Below are positions 9,485-20,029 of a stretch of 64,000 nt of DNA, piece after piece. Position numbers and translations under genes: made by a program. The stretch covers positions 1-64,000 of the forward strand of contig CALAJH010000030.1 in the NCBI GenBank assembly GCA_937922655.1, in the 5' to 3' direction. The first letter of the stretch is position 1; every line of letters begins with the position of its first letter. The notes under the pieces were generated by a model, which searched no databases, was not told the DNA's origin, and was given only the letters and a program-made list of their open reading frames with translations. The stretch is from an uncultured Bacteroidia bacterium (GTDB lineage: Bacteria; Bacteroidota; Bacteroidia; J057; CALAJH01).

Positions 9485-12400
9485 TTAACTGCAACCGAGG
9501 CTGTTGCCGCAGTTGAGGCATTTGTAACAAGCGCCGTTGCGAACGGTAATGTGGCCGCAGACGTTGCACGCGGGCGCGTCGCCCATGAGCGTCGCCGTCA
9601 ATTGACCCAGCGAATCGGATTGCGCGGCGAGGTGATGGCCGTTGGTTTCGACCTTGACCGCCTCCATACGAAAATGACCGTTGAAGTCCTGAGATTCGAC
9701 CGATACGCTTGTGAGTTCGGTGCGCACGGACGGATTTTCGGTCAAGGTCAGCACCACGGGGGCGGGGGTCGTCGGTGGGGTCGGCTCGCTCGTTTCCGAA
9801 CGCGGCACGTGCGCCAAATCCTCCCTGTCCAAATATTCCAGAGCCAAAAGCCTGAAAATGTAGTCGAGAATCGAAGTGGCGGATTTGATGTTTTCGTGGT
9901 CGACAACGCCGGCGGGTTCGAAGCGCGTAAAAGCGAATTTGTCCACGAACTCTTCCAGCGGCACGCCGTATTGCAAACCTATGGAAACCGAAATGGCGAA
10001 GCAGTTGAGCATGCTGCGCAGCGTCGCCCCTTCTTTGTGCATGTCGATGAAAATTTCGCCGAGGGTGCCGTCGGGGTATTCGCCCGTACGCAAAAAGACC
10101 GTTTGGCCGCCGACTTTGGCTTTTTGGGTGAAACCGCGACGTTTTGCGGGTAGGGGACGGCGATTGACCAATTCGCGCAGGGCGGCGGAAAATTCGGCTC
10201 CGCCGTCGCGACGCACCATTTCTTTGACGGCGGCCAGAAGGTCGGCCCCCGTCAGGGCGACGGTTTGCGGTTCCGGGACGGCCTTGACTTCCGTTTTGAC
10301 GTTTTCGGTTTCCGTTGTCGCTTCGGCGTCTTTGGATTTTTGCGTCGAAAGCGGTTGGGAAAGCTTCGAGCCGTCGCGATAAAGGGCTATGGCCTTCAAG
10401 CCCAATTCCCACGACAAACGATGGCATTCTTCAACGTCTTCGACCGTCGCTTCGTGGGGCAGGTTGATGGTTTTGGAGATGGCGCCCGAAATAAAGGGCT
10501 GGGCCGCGGCCATCATTCGGATGTGGCCGTGGGGATGGATGAACCGCGTGCCTTTGGGGCCGCACTTGTTGGCGCAATCAAAAACGGCGTAATGTTCGGT
10601 TTTGAGGTAGGGGGCGCCTTCGACGGTCATCGTGCCGCAAACGTATTCGTTGGCCGCCTCGATTTGCGCGGCGCTAAAGCCCAAGGCTCGCAAAAAGTTG
10701 AAGTCCGGACTGTTGTACTGTTCGGGCGTGAAACCCAAGCGCCGCAAGGTCTCTTCGCCCAACGAATAGACGTTGAACGCAAACGAAAGGTCGAAAACCG
10801 AATGCAGCGTTTCGTCGATTTTTTGGATGTCGGCCTGTGAAAGTCCTTTGGCCCGCAAAGATTCGAAGTTGACGCCGGGCGCGCCGTCCAACGTTCCCGC
10901 CCCTTTGACGTACTTGACTATCGCCGCGATTTCGTGTTCTTTGTAGCCCAAATTCCGCAGTGCGGGCGGAATGGATTGGTTGATGATTTTGAAGTAGCCG
11001 CCGCCGGAAAGTTTTTTGAATTTGACGAGGGCGAAATCGGGCTCGACGCCCGTCGTATCGCAGTCCATGAGCAGACCGATGGTGCCGGTGGGCGCCAAAA
11101 CGGTGGCTTGGGCGTTGCGATAACCGTATTTTTCGCCGAGTTTGAGGGCTCTGTCCCATGCGTCGGTGGCGGCGCGGAGCAGATATTGTGGACAGTGGAC
11201 GGGACTGATGCCCATCGGTTTGATGCTCAAACCTTCGTAGGCGTCGGCGATGTTGTAGGCGGCGTAACGATGGTTGCGTATGACGCGCAACATGTCGTTT
11301 TTGTTGCGTTCGTAGCCCTCGAACGGGCCGAGAACCGCCGCCATTTCCGCGCTCGTGGCGTATGCGGCGCCCGTCATGATGGCCGTTATCGCGCCGGCGA
11401 TGGCCGTCGCTTTCGGCGAATCGTAGGGGATGCCCGCAACCATCAACAACGAGCCCAAATTCGCGTAGCCCAAGCCCAAGGTCCGAAACTTGTACGACAA
11501 TTCGGCGATAGGTTTGGAAGGATAGTGGGCCATAAGCACCGATATTTCCAAAATTATCGTCCAAATGCGAACGGCGTGTTCAAAACCTTCGACGTCGAAA
11601 TTGAGCGTGTCCTCGTCGAAAAACTTGCGCAAATTGAGCGAGGCGAGGTTGCAGGCCGTGTCGTCGAGAAAGGCGTATTCGGAGCAGGGATTGGTGGCGC
11701 GAATAGGCCCGTCTTGGGGGCAGGTATGCCAGTCGTTGAAGGTGGTGTGGAATTGCAATCCCGGGTCGGCGCATTTCCACGAGGCCTCGGCGATTTCGCG
11801 CCACAACATCCGCGCCTTGTAGGTTTTCATTACGCTTCCGTCGGTGCGGGCCGTGCAATGCCAGTCGTCGTCGTTTTCCAGCGCCTTGCGGAATTTTTCG
11901 TCCAAACGCACGGAGTTGTTGGAATTTTGGCCCGAAACGGTGCGGTAGGCTTCGCCTTCGTAGTCGGAGGAGTAACCGGCGGCGATGAGGGCGGCCACTT
12001 TTTTTTCCTCGTCGGCTTTCCAGCGGATAAATTCGAGAATTTCGGGGTGGTCGGCGTCGAGGACGACCATTTTGGCGGCTCTGCGGGTGGTTCCGCCCGA
12101 TTTAATCGCGCCCGCCGCCCGGTCGCCGACGCGCAAAAAGCTCATCAGGCCCGACGACGTTCCCCCGCCCGAAAGTTTTTCGCCTTCGCCGCGAATGTTG
12201 GAAAAGTTCGTTCCCGTTCCCGAACCGTACTTGAAAATTCGAGCCTCGCGCACCCACAAGTCCATGATTCCCCCTTCGTTGACAAGGTCGTCTTTGACCG
12301 AAAGAATAAAACACGCGTGGGGTTGGCATCTCTTGTACGCCGATTCGGACAATTTGGCTTCACCCGTTTGGGGTTCGACGTACCAGTGGCCTTGCGGCGG

Positions 12401-12844
12401 TCCGTCAATACCGTAAGCCTCGTAAAGGCCCGTGTTGAACCATTGGGGACTGTTCGGCGCCGCGCTTTGGTTCAAAAGCATGTAAACCGCCTCGTCGTAA
12501 AAAGCTTGTGCGTCTTCGGGCGTGGCGAAATAACCATACCTTTCCCCCCAATTTTTCCAGCACAACGCCAAACGATGCACCACTTGTTTGACCGACGTTT
12601 CCGAACCCGTCGTGCCGTCGGCTTGCGGAACGCCCGCCTTCCGAAAATACTTTTGCGCCAAAATGTCCGTCGCCACCTGCGACCAGCCCGCCGGCACCTC
12701 GACGTTTTTCATTTCAAAAACCGCGTCGCCCGTCGGGTTGCGAATCACCGACGAACGAAGTTCGTAAGCGAACTTGTCGTACGGCGACTCTCCCGCCCGC
12801 GTAAAGCGACGCGGGATTTTTAAGCCTTGATGATTTTCCTGCAT
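9485..12844 (-). CDS. nrdJ: vitamin B12 (adenosylcobalamin)-dependent ribonucleoside-diphosphate reductase
   Basis: Class II RNR motifs ([51 protein letters not shown]-terminal [14 protein letters not shown]); ORF track extends to 12949 but the ATG giving [15 protein letters not shown] is at 12844. Confidence 0.95.
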   Translation of the reverse strand: MQENHQGLKIPRRFTRAGESPYDKFAYELRSSVIRNPTGDAVFEMKNVEVPAGWSQVATDILAQKYFRKAGVPQADGTTGSETSVKQVVHRLALCWKNWGERYGYFATPEDAQAFYDEAVYMLLNQSAAPNSPQWFNTGLYEAYGIDGPPQGHWYVEPQTGEAKLSESAYKRCQPHACFILSVKDDLVNEGGIMDLWVREARIFKYGSGTGTNFSNIRGEGEKLSGGGTSSGLMSFLRVGDRAAGAIKSGGTTRRAAKMVVLDADHPEILEFIRWKADEEKKVAALIAAGYSSDYEGEAYRTVSGQNSNNSVRLDEKFRKALENDDDWHCTARTDGSVMKTYKARMLWREIAEASWKCADPGLQFHTTFNDWHTCPQDGPIRATNPCSEYAFLDDTACNLASLNLRKFFDEDTLNFDVEGFEHAVRIWTIILEISVLMAHYPSKPIAELSYKFRTLGLGYANLGSLLMVAGIPYDSPKATAIAGAITAIMTGAAYATSAEMAAVLGPFEGYERNKNDMLRVIRNHRYAAYNIADAYEGLSIKPMGISPVHCPQYLLRAATDAWDRALKLGEKYGYRNAQATVLAPTGTIGLLMDCDTTGVEPDFALVKFKKLSGGGYFKIINQSIPPALRNLGYKEHEIAAIVKYVKGAGTLDGAPGVNFESLRAKGLSQADIQKIDETLHSVFDLSFAFNVYSLGEETLRRLGFTPEQYNSPDFNFLRALGFSAAQIEAANEYVCGTMTVEGAPYLKTEHYAVFDCANKCGPKGTRFIHPHGHIRMMAAAQPFISGAISKTINLPHEATVEDVEECHRLSWELGLKAIALYRDGSKLSQPLSTQKSKDAEATTETENVKTEVKAVPEPQTVALTGADLLAAVKEMVRRDGGAEFSAALRELVNRRPLPAKRRGFTQKAKVGGQTVFLRTGEYPDGTLGEIFIDMHKEGATLRSMLNCFAISVSIGLQYGVPLEEFVDKFAFTRFEPAGVVDHENIKSATSILDYIFRLLALEYLDREDLAHVPRSETSEPTPPTTPAPVVLTLTENPSVRTELTSVSVESQDFNGHFRMEAVKVETNGHHLAAQSDSLGQLTATLMGDAPACNVCGHITVRNGACYKCLNCGNSLGCS

Positions 12845-13386
12845 ATCCGTGTCGTTAAATTTGTAATGCAATAATCGGCTTTCCCGCTCATGTTTAAACC
12901 ACCACCGATGTTTACGGACGGTGATTCGACGTTGAATACGACGGGACAAACCTTAATGTTTTCGTCAATTTATCCCCATTCGATTAAGCCTGTGCTAGAC
13001 AAGCATTTCATGTTTTACAACGCAAAGATATTAAATATAATTATAAACATCGACTTAAAACAATCAACATTCACCATAAAAATAATTTTAAGTTATAAAC
13101 AACGGCTTCGTACAAGGTGGAAGAAATCACGCTTCCAACGCGAACTTTTTTAAACCCATCAACGACAACCGACGCCGCCCCGCCAACGACGACCAACGTT
13201 CGGCGGGATTGGGGTTTCTTTTTATCGTTTTTTGATTACCGGCTTGGCGCCGGCTGCCCGATGGGCCGTACGAAACGGTCTCGCGGCCTCAAAGATGCGG
13301 CGGTTCGCGTGCAAATATTGACCGTCCGGGAGGGGGAATTTACGGCGTTGGACGAAAATGCGTAAATTCGCCCCCAATCGGGTGCT

Positions 13387-16300
13387 ATGAACATACGTTT
13401 TATTCTCACGTTTGCCTTTGCGTGCATTGCAACGATTTCGGTCGTCGCTCAACCCGCCTATCAAAGACTGTACGGCACGACGGCCGACGACGGCGCCTAT
13501 TTCATCGGCGATTTGCCGACGGGCGGGCGTTACTTGGCAGGGTACACGGAAATCGGCGGCACGCGAGACGCTTTACTCGTCGTTTGGAACGCGGCCGGCG
13601 AAATAGCTTTTGCCCGTCGCTTCGAGGCCCCCGGCAACGACGAGGCTTTCTGCGCCCAACCCACCCAAGACGGCGGCTTTGTCGTCGTCGGCAATCAATA
13701 CAACGCCACCGGCTCTGATATTTTCGTGCTAAAAACCGACGGCGCGGGCAATCTTCTTTGGCGACAGGTTATCGACGGCGGTTTTGACGAAAGGGTTTAC
13801 GGAAAAAGCGTGGTGGCAACGGCGGACGGCGGCTACGTCGTCGTCGGCTCGCGTTCGGCCGCCGCCTGTCCCGACGGCTCTTGTTACCGGACGTTCGTCT
13901 TCAAGTTAAGCGGGGCGGGCGCCGTCGTTTGGGGACGGGAACTGGAAATCTCTCCCGGCGCCTTGGATTACGCCTCGGCGGTCGTTCAACTTCCGACGGG
14001 CGAAATACTGATGGCCGGGCGCAAAGAGGGCGGCGCCGGCGGCGCCGACGGCTTTTTGACCCAAGTGAGCAACGCCACGGGCGGCGGCGCCCAAACCCGA
14101 CTTTTTCACGGCCCCAACGGAAATCCCTACGAATATTTTACCGACCTGACCCCCACCCCCGACGGCAACTATGTCATCGGTGGATTGCAAGGGCAGGGCG
14201 CCTCCAATGTTATGTTTTTGCGCGTAACGGACGCGCAAGGCAGTCCGGGGCCGTTTCCTATCGGACGTTGGCTCGACGGCGGCGCCACCGAACGCGGCTG
14301 TAAAGCCATGCAAACGGCCGACGGCGGTTTCGCTCTTTGTGCATACCGCGAAACGGCCGGCGCCGCCTCGGGTAACATGTTCGTCGCGCGTTTCGACCCA
14401 ACGGGAACGATTCTTTGGAGCCGAACCGTTGGCGGCGCCGCCGCCGACACCGCCGCCGCCTTCGTCGAAACCCCCACCGGTTTTTTGCTCGCCGGAAAAA
14501 CCGCCTCCTTCGGCGCCGGCGGAACCGATATTTACCTCGTCCACATCATCAACGACGGCCCGTCCGCCGCTTGCAGCACCAACGTCATTCCCCCCACCCC
14601 TTCCAATCACAACTACATCCCCACCGTCGACAACGTCAATGCCACCCTCCTTAACTTCACTCCCACTTCGGTCCCCGTCCCCGTCGAAGACGTTGTCTTA
14701 ATTGAGGAGGACGCTTGTTGCGCCGGTTTTAGGATTGACAACTTAACGGCCAACGCGGGTTGTGCCGGCGGTTTTACCGAGTTTTCAGTGGCGCCCGTCC
14801 TGCCCGCGCCTGCGCAGTATCAATGGGATTTCGACGGCGACGGCGTAACCGACGAAACCACCACCGGCGGCAATTCTCAATTTCGTTATCCCGTCCCCGG
14901 TACGCGAACCGTGCGCGTCTACGCCTTCAACCCCGTTACGGGTTGCATCGACTCGGCGTTTGTTTCGGTGGAGGTGTTGGCCAATCCCACGGTCGTCTAC
15001 GCCACGCCCGATACGACGGTGTGTGTCGGTTCTCCGGCGGCGATGACCGTCGTTTCGGGGCCGGGCGTGCAAATCACGTGGGCGCCCGACGACGGTACGC
15101 TCAATACTCTCTCGGGTTCGAACGTTGTGGCGCAAAATTTGCCCGTCGGCGTTTACGTCTATACCGTTATGCTTTACGACGCGGCGGTGGGTTGCGGCGG
15201 GGATACCACGGTGCAAGTTACCGTTACCGAGGGGCCGACGGCCGACGCGGGGCAAGACCGCACCGTTTGTTACGGTGAAAACGCCACGCTCGTCGGCGCC
15301 GGCGGAAGCGAATATCTTTGGCTCCCCATCAATTACTTCAACGACCCGACGCTCCAAATTCAAACCGTCGTCATGACCGAAAGCCGGGACTTTTATTTGC
15401 GCGTCGGCGACGGATTCGGTTGTTACGACTACGATACCGTTCGAATCAACGTTCTGCGGGCCAACGCCGGCAACGACACCATTTATTGCATCGGTTCGGT
15501 GGGAACGCCCCTTCGCGCTTCGGCCCCCGGCGGCGGCACGGACTGCGTTTTTCAGTGGCTGACGAATTACAACATCGTCGGTGGAGGCGCCGACAGTATT
15601 TTGGTCAATCCGGGCGTCGATACGTGCTACGTGGTGCAAGTAACGTGTCAAGGCTGTGTTACGCGCGATACCGTGTGCGTTACGCGCGTGCCTTCGCCAA
15701 CGGTCGTTGCGCAGGTCGGGCAAATCGAAATGTGCTTTGGGGATACGGTAACGCTTTCGGCAAGCGGCGCCAACTTTTGGGGCTGGTTTCCCAACACGGG
15801 TCTGGAAACCCCGACGCAAAGCACAACCCGTGCCTTTCCCGAAGAAACGACGCAATACATCGTTTTCGGGGCCGACGACAACGGTTGTATCGACAGCGAG
15901 GTCGTTACGGTCGTCGTCTACAATTTGCCGTTTCCCGTTTTGGCCGATACGGCCGACATGTGTTTGGGGGATACGTTGACGCTTTTCGGGGCCCCTTATC
16001 AACAAGGGGTGATATATCAATGGTCTCCGCCGATAGGCATCGTTCCGGGTTTTCAGGGTTTGGCGACGATACGTGTTCGTCCGCCCGTATCGACGACCTA
16101 TACGCTCCGCATCCGCAACGCGGACTACGACTGCGTCGAACGCGTCGATTCGATATACGTTCGGGTTACGCCCAAACCGGGCTTGCTTTTCGGCGGCAAT
16201 CCGCAAATTCGCTGTTCCAACGGGCCCGGAGTCGTTTTGGACGCCGCCTTTCAAAGCCAAACTTCCAATCCTTGCACGTTTGTCTGGTCGCCGGCGGCAA

Positions 16301-18756
16301 CCCTCGACAGTCCGAACGCCATTCAACCCACCGCCTTTCCGTCCACGACCACCACTTACACTTTGACCGTCGACTGCCAAACGTTGTGCGTTTTGCGGGA
16401 TTCGGTAACGGTCATCGTCAATGCGGCGCCGAATATTTTGGCCACCGACAACAATATTTTAATTTGTGCGGGTTCGGGCGGCGAACAGATACAAACCTAC
16501 GTTTCGGGGGGAACGCCGCCGTTGTACTACACTTGGAGTCCGTCCCACGGTCTATCCGACATTTATTCGCCCAACCCCGTGGCCAACCCCGACCGCGACA
16601 CCACCTATCGCTTGGTCGTAACCGATTCGCGGGGCTGTGAATCGGATACGGCCTTCGTCCGAGTTAGGGTTTATCCTTTGCCTTACGCCGATGCGGGACG
16701 GGACACGTTTATATGTGCGGGCGTAAACGAAGGCGTATTTTTGAACGGGACGGGCTTTTTTCCGCCCGAAACCCCGCCGCAATACCTATTGGGCGGATTT
16801 TCCTACGAATGGCGCCCGGCTTACGCGTTGAGCAACCCTTACATCGCCAACCCCTACGCCACCCCCGACACCACCACCACCTATCAACTCGTCGTATACT
16901 CTAATTTCGGCTGCGCCTCGGATTCGACCAATCTCAACGCCGTTTCGACGGTAACGATATACGTTCGTCCGCGCCCCACGGCCGACGCCGGCTTTACCGA
17001 ATACCGCATCTGCGCCGGCGACAGCGTAACCATCGGCGATTTGCCCACGGGGCAAGGCCCCGATTACGTCTTTTTTTGGACGCCTTCGACGGGCATGAAC
17101 GACTCGACGCTCATGCAACCGACCGTATCCCCGCCGTATTCGTTCATTTATTTTCAGAAAGCGCTTTCGAATGGTTGCGAATCGGTTGCGGATACGGTGT
17201 GGGTGGTTGTCGAACGGGCGCCGACCGTCGCCCTCGACGACCACGTCGAAATATGCAGGGCGTACCCGACGACGCTCCGTCCGCTGGTTACCGAAGAGGG
17301 TTCGACGAACCTGCGCTACGAATGGCGGCCCGCGGCGGGCCTTTCCAATCCCAACGAAAAAAATCCCGTCGCCATGCCCGACACCACGACCGTCTACACG
17401 CTTTACGCATACCACGGTCCGGGCTGTCCGCCCGTCGTCGATTCGATACGCGTGAGCGTATTTCCATCGCCGTTCATCGTCGCCAATCCCGACGGCGTCG
17501 TCGTCACTTTGTGCGAGGCCGTCGAAGGCGACAGCGCGACCTTGCCCGCCCGCGTGACGGAAACTTTGCCCGGTTTGCCGTACAGCATACGATGGACGCC
17601 GTCCGAAGGCTTGTCAAACCCGAATATTTTGAATCCTCGCGCCAAACCCCGGGAATCGACGGACTACGTCGTGGCCATGAGGGTTAAAGATTGTTGGTAT
17701 TACGATACGATTCGGGTTCGGGTTCGGCCGTTCGTCACGGCACGTATCGAAGGCCCGGCGGCCGTTTGCGCCACCAACGCCGCACGTCTGGTAGGCTTTG
17801 GCGGAATAGGTGCGGCGGACTTTATCTGGCGTTGGCGCGACGAAAACGGCACGCTCAGAACCGACTCGTCGCGCGGCGGTTCCTCCGACACCCTCGTTAC
17901 TTTTCCGCTCGTTACCACCACCTATTCCCTAACGGTCAAGGAAGGGGGCTGTTCGCAAACCGATACGTTTAGACTACTCGTCATCGACGCGCGTTCGCCG
18001 AGGGTGTTTCACAATTATCCTTTGGGCGGATGCGACAGCCTAATCGTCTCTTTTGCCGATTCGACGGTGGGCGCAATCGCGTGGCGGTGGGACTTTGGCG
18101 ACGGCACGCCCGTTACCAACGTACGTTATCCTCGGCATACTTACCGTGCACCGGGTAAATACGTCGTCGAAACCGAAATTTATTTTGCCGAAGGATGTTC
18201 AAAAATCGTTTATTCCGAGGTGCCGTTCAAGGTCAAGACGAGGGGAGGTACGGATTTTGAAAGCGAGCCGTCCGCGCCCGTCGTTTTGTACATGCCGCAA
18301 TCGACGGTACAATTTTTCGACCGCAGCCTCGAAGCCGTCGCGTGGTACTGGGACTTCGGCGACGGCGGCGTTTCGACCTTGCCCAATCCCGTTTACGAAT
18401 TTCGCACCGCGGGCGACTTTTTGGTTACCCTGACCACGACGGACTCCATTGGTTGTCAAAGTTCCCGAACCAAAGGTCTGTACAAGGTTGTTGCTCCCGA
18501 AATTCTTGTTCCCAACGTTTTTTCGCCCAATGGAGACGGCATCAACGATTATTGGCGCGTCGAGGCGCCCGGGAGAACGGGGGTGAACGCCAAAATTTTC
18601 GACCGCTGGGGAACGCTTTATTACGACATGACCGACGACCGTCGCGGCTGGGACGGCACCCAAATGGGCAGTGGACAAGCGGCGCCGGGCGTGTATTTTT
18701 ATTACGTCAAAATCGGCGATACGTTTTACGACGGTTCGGTAACGCTGGTGCGATAG
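13387..18756 (+). CDS. giant secreted protein: N-terminal repeat domain, multiple Ig-like/PKD domains, T9SS type B (gliding motility-associated) C-terminal domain
   Basis: 1789 aa; signal peptide; DGGYVVVGSRS-type repeats; repeated xAGxDxTICxG Ig-like units; PKD WRWDFGDGTPVTNVRYPRHTYRAPG; C-terminus VPNVFSPNGDGINDYW...KIFDRWGTLYYDM...WDGTQMGSGQAAPGVYFYYVKIGDTFYDGSVTLVR. Confidence 0.92.
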   Translation: MNIRFILTFAFACIATISVVAQPAYQRLYGTTADDGAYFIGDLPTGGRYLAGYTEIGGTRDALLVVWNAAGEIAFARRFEAPGNDEAFCAQPTQDGGFVVVGNQYNATGSDIFVLKTDGAGNLLWRQVIDGGFDERVYGKSVVATADGGYVVVGSRSAAACPDGSCYRTFVFKLSGAGAVVWGRELEISPGALDYASAVVQLPTGEILMAGRKEGGAGGADGFLTQVSNATGGGAQTRLFHGPNGNPYEYFTDLTPTPDGNYVIGGLQGQGASNVMFLRVTDAQGSPGPFPIGRWLDGGATERGCKAMQTADGGFALCAYRETAGAASGNMFVARFDPTGTILWSRTVGGAAADTAAAFVETPTGFLLAGKTASFGAGGTDIYLVHIINDGPSAACSTNVIPPTPSNHNYIPTVDNVNATLLNFTPTSVPVPVEDVVLIEEDACCAGFRIDNLTANAGCAGGFTEFSVAPVLPAPAQYQWDFDGDGVTDETTTGGNSQFRYPVPGTRTVRVYAFNPVTGCIDSAFVSVEVLANPTVVYATPDTTVCVGSPAAMTVVSGPGVQITWAPDDGTLNTLSGSNVVAQNLPVGVYVYTVMLYDAAVGCGGDTTVQVTVTEGPTADAGQDRTVCYGENATLVGAGGSEYLWLPINYFNDPTLQIQTVVMTESRDFYLRVGDGFGCYDYDTVRINVLRANAGNDTIYCIGSVGTPLRASAPGGGTDCVFQWLTNYNIVGGGADSILVNPGVDTCYVVQVTCQGCVTRDTVCVTRVPSPTVVAQVGQIEMCFGDTVTLSASGANFWGWFPNTGLETPTQSTTRAFPEETTQYIVFGADDNGCIDSEVVTVVVYNLPFPVLADTADMCLGDTLTLFGAPYQQGVIYQWSPPIGIVPGFQGLATIRVRPPVSTTYTLRIRNADYDCVERVDSIYVRVTPKPGLLFGGNPQIRCSNGPGVVLDAAFQSQTSNPCTFVWSPAATLDSPNAIQPTAFPSTTTTYTLTVDCQTLCVLRDSVTVIVNAAPNILATDNNILICAGSGGEQIQTYVSGGTPPLYYTWSPSHGLSDIYSPNPVANPDRDTTYRLVVTDSRGCESDTAFVRVRVYPLPYADAGRDTFICAGVNEGVFLNGTGFFPPETPPQYLLGGFSYEWRPAYALSNPYIANPYATPDTTTTYQLVVYSNFGCASDSTNLNAVSTVTIYVRPRPTADAGFTEYRICAGDSVTIGDLPTGQGPDYVFFWTPSTGMNDSTLMQPTVSPPYSFIYFQKALSNGCESVADTVWVVVERAPTVALDDHVEICRAYPTTLRPLVTEEGSTNLRYEWRPAAGLSNPNEKNPVAMPDTTTVYTLYAYHGPGCPPVVDSIRVSVFPSPFIVANPDGVVVTLCEAVEGDSATLPARVTETLPGLPYSIRWTPSEGLSNPNILNPRAKPRESTDYVVAMRVKDCWYYDTIRVRVRPFVTARIEGPAAVCATNAARLVGFGGIGAADFIWRWRDENGTLRTDSSRGGSSDTLVTFPLVTTTYSLTVKEGGCSQTDTFRLLVIDARSPRVFHNYPLGGCDSLIVSFADSTVGAIAWRWDFGDGTPVTNVRYPRHTYRAPGKYVVETEIYFAEGCSKIVYSEVPFKVKTRGGTDFESEPSAPVVLYMPQSTVQFFDRSLEAVAWYWDFGDGGVSTLPNPVYEFRTAGDFLVTLTTTDSIGCQSSRTKGLYKVVAPEILVPNVFSPNGDGINDYWRVEAPGRTGVNAKIFDRWGTLYYDMTDDRRGWDGTQMGSGQAAPGVYFYYVKIGDTFYDGSVTLVR

Positions 18757-18974
18757 CAATGGTGTGGGCAACGCTCGATTAATTTGTCGCGTGCAACGAC
18801 AAACGCGTGCCGGAGTCGTTTTACTCTAGCTTTTGAGCCCAAGGCGCAATTCAAATTTGAAGAGTGCAAAAGGTTTGCATTTGGTTGCGGGGCATTACAA
18901 AACTTGGCATGCAAGCGTTTTTTGCGGTCAAGCGAATGTATTTTTATTTCGTGGATGGATTGATTGGAATCGTC

Positions 18975-19012
18975 CAAACAAACAAAGAGGCCGTTGCGTT
19001 TGCGACGGCCTC
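18975..19012 (-). terminator. probable terminator of 19035..19781
   Basis: On - strand GAGGCCGT...ACGGCCTC followed by TTTGTTTGTTTG. Confidence 0.5.
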
Positions 19013-19034
19013 AAAACCTGTGGTGAACGGAGGG

Positions 19035-19781
19035 TTATCGGCCCACCGAAAAACGTTTGACGGCAATCGTTTTTCCGTCGGCGGTTAGGTTCACAAAGTG
19101 GATGCCGGGGTTAAGGTTTCGGACCGAAAGCTCGATGTGGTTGTCGCGAGGGGAAAGCGTAGATTTGTGCGCCAATCGGCCCATAAGGTCGTAGATTTCG
19201 ACGGCGGCGTTTTTGGCTCCCTGTGGAAGGGCGTATTCAAGTTTTAGGACGTCGGACGCGGGGTTGGGGCCGACCGATTGAAATCCGTAAACGGGAGCCG
19301 CCGAACGCGGCGCCAACGACGCGGGGGATTCTATGGTAAAGTTTGCCGTTAGAATCAGGGTGTCGCTCAAGTCTTCGGTAACGATGCGGTATTTGATTTG
19401 CCCGGTTCCCGCTTTTTGTTTGTGAACCAATATTACCTTGAATTGTTCGAGCGTTTGGTTGGGGGCAATGGATTTGAGTTCGGAGACATAACCTACGGGG
19501 GTGGGAATGCAGGCGCCGTCGCCGTTAAACGCTTTGAGGCAAACCTGCACGCCGAACGAGGTGTCGGAAAGCGTCCTTTCCATTTCTTCGAGCCGAATCC
19601 GCACGTCCCGGGAGGAGATGTTTTTTACTTCCACGTCCATGTCCGCCTCAATACCTTGTGTTTTGAGGGCGTTTTTGTTCAAAACTTGATTGTTGCTGCC
19701 GTCGCCGAAAGCGATTCTCGGTTGGGCGTACAAGCCCATGCTTGTGGCAAGCGTCAAAATGGCGAATAAAATTGATTTCAT
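19035..19781 (-). CDS. T9SS type A sorting domain-containing protein
   Basis: 248 aa; signal peptide MKSILFAILTLATSMGLYAQ; tail VGPNPASDVLKLEYALPQGAKNAAVEIYDLMGRLAHKSTLS...GIHFVNLTADGKTIAVKRFSVGR. Confidence 0.85.
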   Translation of the reverse strand: MKSILFAILTLATSMGLYAQPRIAFGDGSNNQVLNKNALKTQGIEADMDVEVKNISSRDVRIRLEEMERTLSDTSFGVQVCLKAFNGDGACIPTPVGYVSELKSIAPNQTLEQFKVILVHKQKAGTGQIKYRIVTEDLSDTLILTANFTIESPASLAPRSAAPVYGFQSVGPNPASDVLKLEYALPQGAKNAAVEIYDLMGRLAHKSTLSPRDNHIELSVRNLNPGIHFVNLTADGKTIAVKRFSVGR

Positions 19782-19826
19782 ATTTTTTAAGGTTTTGTTG
19801 TTAAGTGCAAATACCGTGCCTTAAAA

Positions 19827-19898
19827 TAGCCCCGCCGGGAATCGAACCCGGATCTACCGTTTAGGAAACGGTCGTTCTATCCGTTGAACTACGGCGCC
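19827..19898 (-). tRNA. tRNA-Arg (anticodon CCT)
   Basis: Cloverleaf: GGCGCCG TA GTTC AACGGATA GAAC G ACCGT TTCCTAA ACGGT AGAT CCGGG TTCGATT CCCGG CGGGGCT A; CCA not encoded. Confidence 0.9.
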
Positions 19899-19906
19899 GG
19901 TAATCG

Positions 19907-19938
19907 CAAAGTTAGGTTGTTTTCTTCAAAAAAGCAAA
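19907..19938 (-). promoter_or_regulatory. Bacteroidota promoter TTTG-N20-TAACTTTG for tRNA-Arg(CCT)
   Basis: CAAAGTTA 19907..19914 and CAAA 19935..19938 on + strand. Confidence 0.7.
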
Positions 19939-20029
19939 TTTTTTTTTCGCTCCGAACTTGGGAGCATACGGGACGTAAGAATTTGCGACAAGCCGTCGTC
20001 GGACTCCGTTCGTCGACGGCTTGTGCGGG

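Noticed and set aside
10934-12823. 629-aa + strand ORF opposite nrdJ
   Set aside because: Antisense shadow of a well-conserved ribonucleotide reductase gene; low-complexity translation with no recognisable domain
13222-13464. 80-aa - strand ORF upstream of 13387
   Set aside because: Overlaps the start and signal peptide of the 13387 gene; no supporting features
14785-16380. 531-aa - strand ORF (and other antisense ORFs) inside 13387..18756
   Set aside because: Shadow ORF created by codon bias opposite a clear T9SS type B protein
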